Shown: piece after piece, positions 41,112 through 43,078 of the stretch
How positions within the stretch are numbered: the first letter of the stretch is position 1
Layout of the letters: the number at the start of each line of letters is the position of its first letter
Assembly (NCBI GenBank): GCA_010015675.1
Contig: ML976978.1
Span: forward strand, 891,670-934,747
DNA length: 43,078 nucleotides
Source of the DNA: Byssothecium circinans
Lineage: Eukaryota > Ascomycota > Dothideomycetes > Pleosporales > Massarinaceae
Direction: 5' to 3'
Notes under the pieces: generated by a model
Database searches by the model: none
Told to the model about the DNA's origin: nothing
What the model saw: the letters and a program-made list of their open reading frames with translations, nothing else
Made by a program: the position numbers and the translations under genes

Positions 41112-41955
41112 GACTCCTCCGGGCGCGCGGGAGACGAGCGCCCCTCATGTACAGGCGATGGTGCCTTTGTGTGTACCGCTTGTGGCTGACTCAGACTGTG
41201 CAACCAAAGTTTGTTGATGGCGGCGTCAATGGGAAAAGCGTGCGTGTGGTTGCGCAGAATGGCTTGGGGGAGGTGTCGAGACGGGATTTCAGACAGAGGT
41301 GAGAGGTGGGGGGAGGGGGGAGGCAAAGCCACGGGCGAGTCTGTCTAGGACGGGAAAGTGTGAGCGGATGCCACGCAGGTGAAGGCAGGCAGGTGGGCGG
41401 ATGGAAGGAAGGTGCGGACGGTCGAACCTTTTGTTGGAGGCGCTGGCGTCGATGCGGCCTGGCAGACTCACGGTGCAGGCGTGCGTCTGGCGATGTATCT
41501 ACGGGTCTTGGCGGGATAGCAAAAGCCGAGGATGAGCGGTTCCAGCCTCTACACGGTGTCGTGTCGTGGGGGGGTGCGGGTGGTGGTGTTGATCCGAGTT
41601 GGAGCTTGTCAGTGTTCCGCGTATCGCACTTTCTGAGCTCGTCGCTCGTCGCTCGTCATTGGGTGTCCGTGCGTTGGAGCTTAAGTAAACGGTTGCGGTG
41701 CAGCCAGCCTTATGGCTTGTGGCTCCGATCCGCAATCCCGCCCACAGACACGGCGACGCTTTGATATGCGTCGAATTATGGCCAGACAGGACGTGGATTT
41801 GTGCGTGTTTCACTCGGGTAGAGATTGATTGGGCCAATGGACACATGCAGAGCGCGAGCAATCAGTGCTGGCGGCTATCAAACGATGAAGAAAAAAAGAC
41901 CGTTCAATGAGCCATCCATGATGCTTCCATCCATCATGTACATATCTATCATCCA
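41112..41955. other. upstream region of TOM1, no gene seen
   Basis: About 840 bp between two minus-strand genes. It has G-rich plus-strand tracts (GGTGGGGGGAGGGGGGAGG at about 41305-41323) and a duplicated GTCGCTCGTC. ORFs here have no recognisable content. Confidence 0.5.
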
Positions 41956-42318
41956 TCACCCATTCGTGCCACTCGCAGTATCAGCGCCAGCCTCGTCGTC
42001 GACCAATCGCAACGTCTCCTCCAGGACCAACAGGTCCCTCTCAATCATCTCCGCCCAGTTCTGAATGTCCCCAATCTCATTCAACTTCTTCGTGCTCGTG
42101 TCGGCAAGCTTCTGCCACTGCGCGCTCTGTTTTGCCAGCGCCGCCGTCTGCTTGGCGAGCTCCTTCTCTTGCTTCTCGATGGCGCTGGAGTTGGCGTGGA
42201 GGTCTGCGGCGCGTTGTCGCATCTCATTGTCGACCGAGCCGCCGACGGAGGCAAGCGAGGCAGTCACAGCGGCGCGGGCCTCAGCGGTCCGCCGTGCCGA
42301 GTCCGAGTCGGTAGACAT
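41956..42318 (-). CDS. BLS1: BLOC-1 complex subunit, BLS1 / BLOC1S1 (GCN5L1)-like
   Basis: 120 aa from ATG at 42318 (MSTDSDSARRTAEARAAVTA). The frame is open upstream to 42459, but that part reads like 5' UTR. The protein is one long helical coiled coil with the family's central pattern AALAKQSAQWQKLADTSTKK and the hallmark LNEIGDIQNWAEMIERDLLV, which matches the EIGDVENWA-x-x-IE-x-D block of GCN5L1/BLOC1S1. Length is normal for the family. BLOC-1 acts on endosomes and in sorting to vacuole/lysosome-related compartments. It is a single exon with no defect. The 42319-42460 leader is CA-rich. Confidence 0.8.
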   Translation of the reverse strand: MSTDSDSARRTAEARAAVTASLASVGGSVDNEMRQRAADLHANSSAIEKQEKELAKQTAALAKQSAQWQKLADTSTKKLNEIGDIQNWAEMIERDLLVLEETLRLVDDEAGADTASGTNG

Positions 42319-42860
42319 TGTGTGACGTGTCGGCGTAGCGTCGTCGGTGTGGGTTTGGATGAGATGGTAAGTGGTTACGGAGTATGTACGGATGATTGTA
42401 TACGGCGACGGCGGCACGTTCAAGAGGTGCCGACACTTATAAGCTGCGGATGTATGCAAGAGTGATCATCTGCCGACCTTCAGGCTGTGATACGCTTCTT
42501 TCGAGAAAAAGCAAGCGCCGCATTAAGCCCGGAACATTGAAGCCGCATGTGAAGCTCGTGTGTGCACATGGCTGATTGACATGGCCGGAAAGCGAGACTG
42601 ACAGCGAAACACGGGACAGTCGCATAACAATATAAAACTCATATTCAAACCAACACGATGGATACGTTGGTGAGGAGAGTCCGACGATGTCTGGTCTTGC
42701 ACAGGGGCAAGGCGGGGTAAGATACCTACTACAGTACCTCCACTTGTAGCATTACTAAGCTAGCGCATCGGGTCATGAGACACCCAGGGATATGAGACAC
42801 CGCGCCGAAATCCTCCACCCCTCAAAAAAATCGCGATATCTCCACATCCACCCTACCAAA
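42319..42860. other. BLS1 upstream region and left end of a pogo-like element
   Basis: No gene is seen. A 10-bp direct repeat ATGAGACACC occurs at 42775-42784 and 42792-42801, shortly before the transposase ATG, and probably belongs to the terminal region of the element that starts somewhere after 42720. The exact end cannot be set because the other end is outside the window. Confidence 0.4.
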
Positions 42861-43078
42861 ATGGCCAACCGTGAGGCAGCAATTCAAGCAGCTATTAGTG
42901 ATCTCAATGCTGGCGTTTTCCCTAGTCAACGAGCTGCTGCAAAGGCATACAACGTCCCCCTAGCCACGCTCTCGAGGCGCGTACGCGGTTCACAAAACTG
43001 GCAAAACAGCCACGTATACCAGCAACGATTAACTCCACAACAAGAGGACTTCCTTGTACAATGGATACTTGAAGAGGA
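42861..43078 (+). CDS. pogo/Fot1-type transposase, N-terminal part (cut by window edge)
   Basis: The frame starts MANREAAIQAAISDLNAGVF and continues SQRAAAKAYNVPLATLSRRV, a psq-type helix-turn-helix, then RLTPQQEDFLVQWILEE, the opening of the CENP-B-type domain. The plan is the same as in the element at the left edge, with clearly different sequence, so it is a second family or an old relative. The visible 72 codons have no stop. The DDE catalytic domain lies beyond the window. Confidence 0.8.
   Translation, partial: MANREAAIQAAISDLNAGVFPSQRAAAKAYNVPLATLSRRVRGSQNWQNSHVYQQRLTPQQEDFLVQWILEE

Overview
The window comes from a filamentous ascomycete, most likely a dothideomycete such as a member of the Pleosporales. 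This placement is an inference from gene content; no marker gene fixes it. The eukaryotic and fungal signs are short spliceosomal introns (44-68 bp, mostly GT-AG with CTAAC- or CTNAC-like branch sites), fungal families (Zn2Cys6-type regulator tail, PTR2 transporter, Tom1 HECT ligase, APH-like kinase-fold proteins, pogo/Fot1 and hAT transposons), and nonsense changes that look like repeat-induced point mutation (RIP, C-to-T at CpA).

Layout. Both edges cut into pogo/Fot1-type transposase genes (1-272 minus; 42861-43078 plus). From 488 to 1760 lies a three-exon FAD-dependent amine/amino-acid oxidase, facing the last two exons of a fungal transcription factor (1778-2231) that was cut off by a transposon. 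Positions 2232-8348 hold two nested hAT elements. The inner one (3973-7089) has 21-bp inverted repeats and a perfect 8-bp target duplication, CTAACGCG, and sits inside the transposase of the outer one (2232-8348). Both transposases keep one reading frame and are broken only by stop codons explained by C-to-T (or complementary G-to-A) changes. Each has lost a different predicted catalytic aspartate (Asp to Asn).

From 8360 to 16151 the region is gene-like: a coiled-coil protein starting 12 bp after the transposon, a small single-pass membrane protein, a PHD-finger protein, an unknown protein, and a small secreted protein with four cysteines after the predicted signal peptide (a candidate effector). 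From about 17.0 to 27.2 kb, three genes are decayed by nonsense codons: an APH-like phosphotransferase (one TAG for Trp), an unknown protein (one TAA plus a frame-breaking 131-bp tandem duplication), and a large GHKL (MORC/Hsp90-like) ATPase gene with three in-frame TAGs and one frameshift. An intact peptide transporter (PTR2, 21295-23422) sits among them.

The right third is conserved housekeeping sequence: an 11,970-nt coding sequence for a Tom1/HUWE1-type HECT ubiquitin ligase (28973-41111 minus; 3989 residues, four exons) and a BLS1/GCN5L1-like BLOC-1 subunit (41956-42318 minus). No operon-like cooperation is expected in a fungus. The main story is a transposon-rich, RIP-like accessory segment next to a conserved block. 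Exon boundaries were worked out by hand from splice signals and reading-frame continuity; none was tested against RNA or homologues.
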